From assembly GCA_946622925.1 (NCBI GenBank), contig CAMOQM010000057.1, positions 1 to 6,220 of the forward strand: 6,220 nucleotides of DNA, given 5' to 3'. Shown piece by piece: positions 5,148 through 6,220 of the stretch. The first letter of the stretch is position 1. Each line of letters opens with the position of its first letter. Under the pieces are notes generated by a model, which worked only from the letters and a program-made list of their open reading frames with translations, was not told where the DNA came from and searched no databases. The stretch comes from an uncultured Caryophanales bacterium (GTDB taxonomy: Bacteria > Bacillota_I > Bacilli_A > RFN20 > CAG-826). The translations under genes and the position numbers were made by a program.

Positions 5148-6220
5148 ATGGCCGAAAAAGAGATTAACCGTAACAAAGGCAACTTCTTAGTTAAAAAGAC
5201 CGTCTTGATCGTCGATGATGAGGAAATCAACGTCGAGATCATGTCCGCGATCTTGGCGGATGATTTCAATGTCTTGTCCGCTAATGACGGCAAGGTGGCT
5301 TTGGACATCTTACAAAAAGGCGACCAAAAGATCGATATGGTCCTCCTTGATATCTTCATGCCGACGGATGGAAGGGAAGTCTTAAAGGTCAGGCAAAGCG
5401 ATCCTAATATCAAACGCATTCCTTTCATCGTCTGCACTAGCGACAAGAACATCGAGGAAGAATGTTTCCACCTAGGGGTCAATGACTTCATCAAGAAACC
5501 CTATGAGAACCCTGACATCATCGTGGCTAGGATAAAGCGAATGATCGAGCTTTACGAAGACCGTTCCATCTTAAAGGAAGTCGAAAGGGAAAAGCGCACC
5601 AACCTCTATAACGTCCAATTCTTCAAAAAATACGCCAAGCAATTCGATTCAAATTTCCCTTCCTTGCCTAAGGATATGGTTTCGATTTCCATCAATCGTT
5701 TCCGGCTTATAAACGAGTTATACGGACAAGAGTTCCTCAACCGGATACTATTGGCCATCGCCGGAGAATTAAACGAATATCTAAGTGGTTATAGCGGCCT
5801 AATTGGCAAGGATGATGGCAGTGCCTTCCTTATCTATTGTCAGCATCATGACGATTACAAAGATCTTCCCATTAGGCTAAACGAAGCGGTCAAAAAGGCC
5901 GTCAACGACATCAACGTATCCTTTAGAATCGCGATTTACCCCGATGTCGATCCGTCCTTAGACAAAGATATCGTCATCGATAGGGTCAAGACCGCCGCGG
6001 ATTCCCTTTCTAGCGATTATGGTGGTGGCATTGCCCTCTATAGCCACGAAAACCAAGCTAGGACCCTCCATAACGAGGAACTTGTCGAAGAATTCCCCTT
6101 GGCTTTAGAAAGCGGGCAATTCCAACTTTATTTCCAACCGAAATATAACATTCAAGCCGATAAGCCTTTCCTTTGCAGCGCCGAGGTTCTTCTTAGGTGG
6201 ATTAGCCCGAAGTTTGGTTT
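5148..6220 (+). CDS. Response regulator with degenerate GGDEF and EAL (c-di-GMP phosphodiesterase) domains, partial
   Basis: The frame is open from an ATG at 5148 to the window edge, 357 codons plus two bases, so the C-terminus is missing. The receiver domain (about 18-133) has Asp23/Asp24, phospho-Asp68 (LLDIFMP), Thr97 and Lys117 and should accept phosphate. A GGDEF-fold domain (about 145-300) follows. TNLYN and INRFRLINELYG match the usual flanking motifs, but the signature loop reads KDDGSAF in place of GGDEF, so cyclase activity is unlikely. The EAL domain starts at about 315 with FQLYFQPKY and carries EVLLR (346-350), which fits the catalytic EXLXR pattern. An active phosphodiesterase is therefore plausible, but the remaining metal ligands lie outside the window. 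Its position after the kinase suggests it is the kinase's output. No Shine-Dalgarno sequence precedes the ATG; the upstream 20 bases are almost all A and T. Confidence 0.92.
   Translation, partial: MAEKEINRNKGNFLVKKTVLIVDDEEINVEIMSAILADDFNVLSANDGKVALDILQKGDQKIDMVLLDIFMPTDGREVLKVRQSDPNIKRIPFIVCTSDKNIEEECFHLGVNDFIKKPYENPDIIVARIKRMIELYEDRSILKEVEREKRTNLYNVQFFKKYAKQFDSNFPSLPKDMVSISINRFRLINELYGQEFLNRILLAIAGELNEYLSGYSGLIGKDDGSAFLIYCQHHDDYKDLPIRLNEAVKKAVNDINVSFRIAIYPDVDPSLDKDIVIDRVKTAADSLSSDYGGGIALYSHENQARTLHNEELVEEFPLALESGQFQLYFQPKYNIQADKPFLCSAEVLLRWISPKFG

Noticed and set aside
5141..5494. 117-residue minus-strand frame
   Set aside because: It is antisense to the receiver domain of the REC-GGDEF-EAL gene, whose DD, D and K residues show that the plus strand is coding.

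Overview
The window shows four genes: two lipoprotein genes on the minus strand at the left, and two signalling genes on the plus strand at the right. I infer an uncultured Bacillota-type (Firmicutes) organism, perhaps a gut commensal. The histidine-kinase box reads SHDIRTPMNAIIG, a form common in Clostridia and Lachnospiraceae hybrid kinases. The large lipoprotein is a BspA-like LRR_5 protein with the YCE...W...W...WG cap seen in gut Bacillota and relatives. The response regulator has a degenerate GGDEF domain followed by EAL. Ordinary TGG Trp codons and TAA stops fit the standard code. This assignment rests on remembered family patterns, not on a search.

Layout. Positions 1-103 (minus) are the first 34 codons of a second lipoprotein that runs off the left edge. 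Positions 104-184 are an AT-rich gap with a possible promoter. Positions 185-2266 (minus) encode a 693-residue BspA-like leucine-rich-repeat lipoprotein, built as two repeat blocks that each end in the same cap. Its signal peptide is clearly paralogous to that of the partial gene, so the left side looks like a tandem lipoprotein family. Positions 2267-2438 are a divergent intergenic region with a perfect TATAAT on the minus strand, a 13-bp inverted repeat around it, and a TACAAT box just before the kinase. Positions 2439-4976 (plus) encode a membrane-bound hybrid histidine kinase with two receiver domains and no HPt. A hairpin terminator follows at 5015-5034. Positions 5035-5147 hold a second TACAAT box and several short dyads. 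Positions 5148-6220 (plus, partial) encode a receiver, degenerate GGDEF and EAL protein cut by the right edge.

Working together (inference): the kinase probably senses something outside the cell and passes phosphate through its own receivers. The REC-GGDEF-EAL protein next to it would then tune cyclic-di-GMP breakdown. The divergently placed surface lipoproteins are plausible but unproven targets of that circuit. I found no CRISPR array, tRNA, rRNA, insertion sequence or phage gene. Nothing here amounts to a clearly new defence or mobile system. The more notable points are the tandem lipoprotein paralogs, the double-cap architecture, and the start regions without a Shine-Dalgarno sequence.
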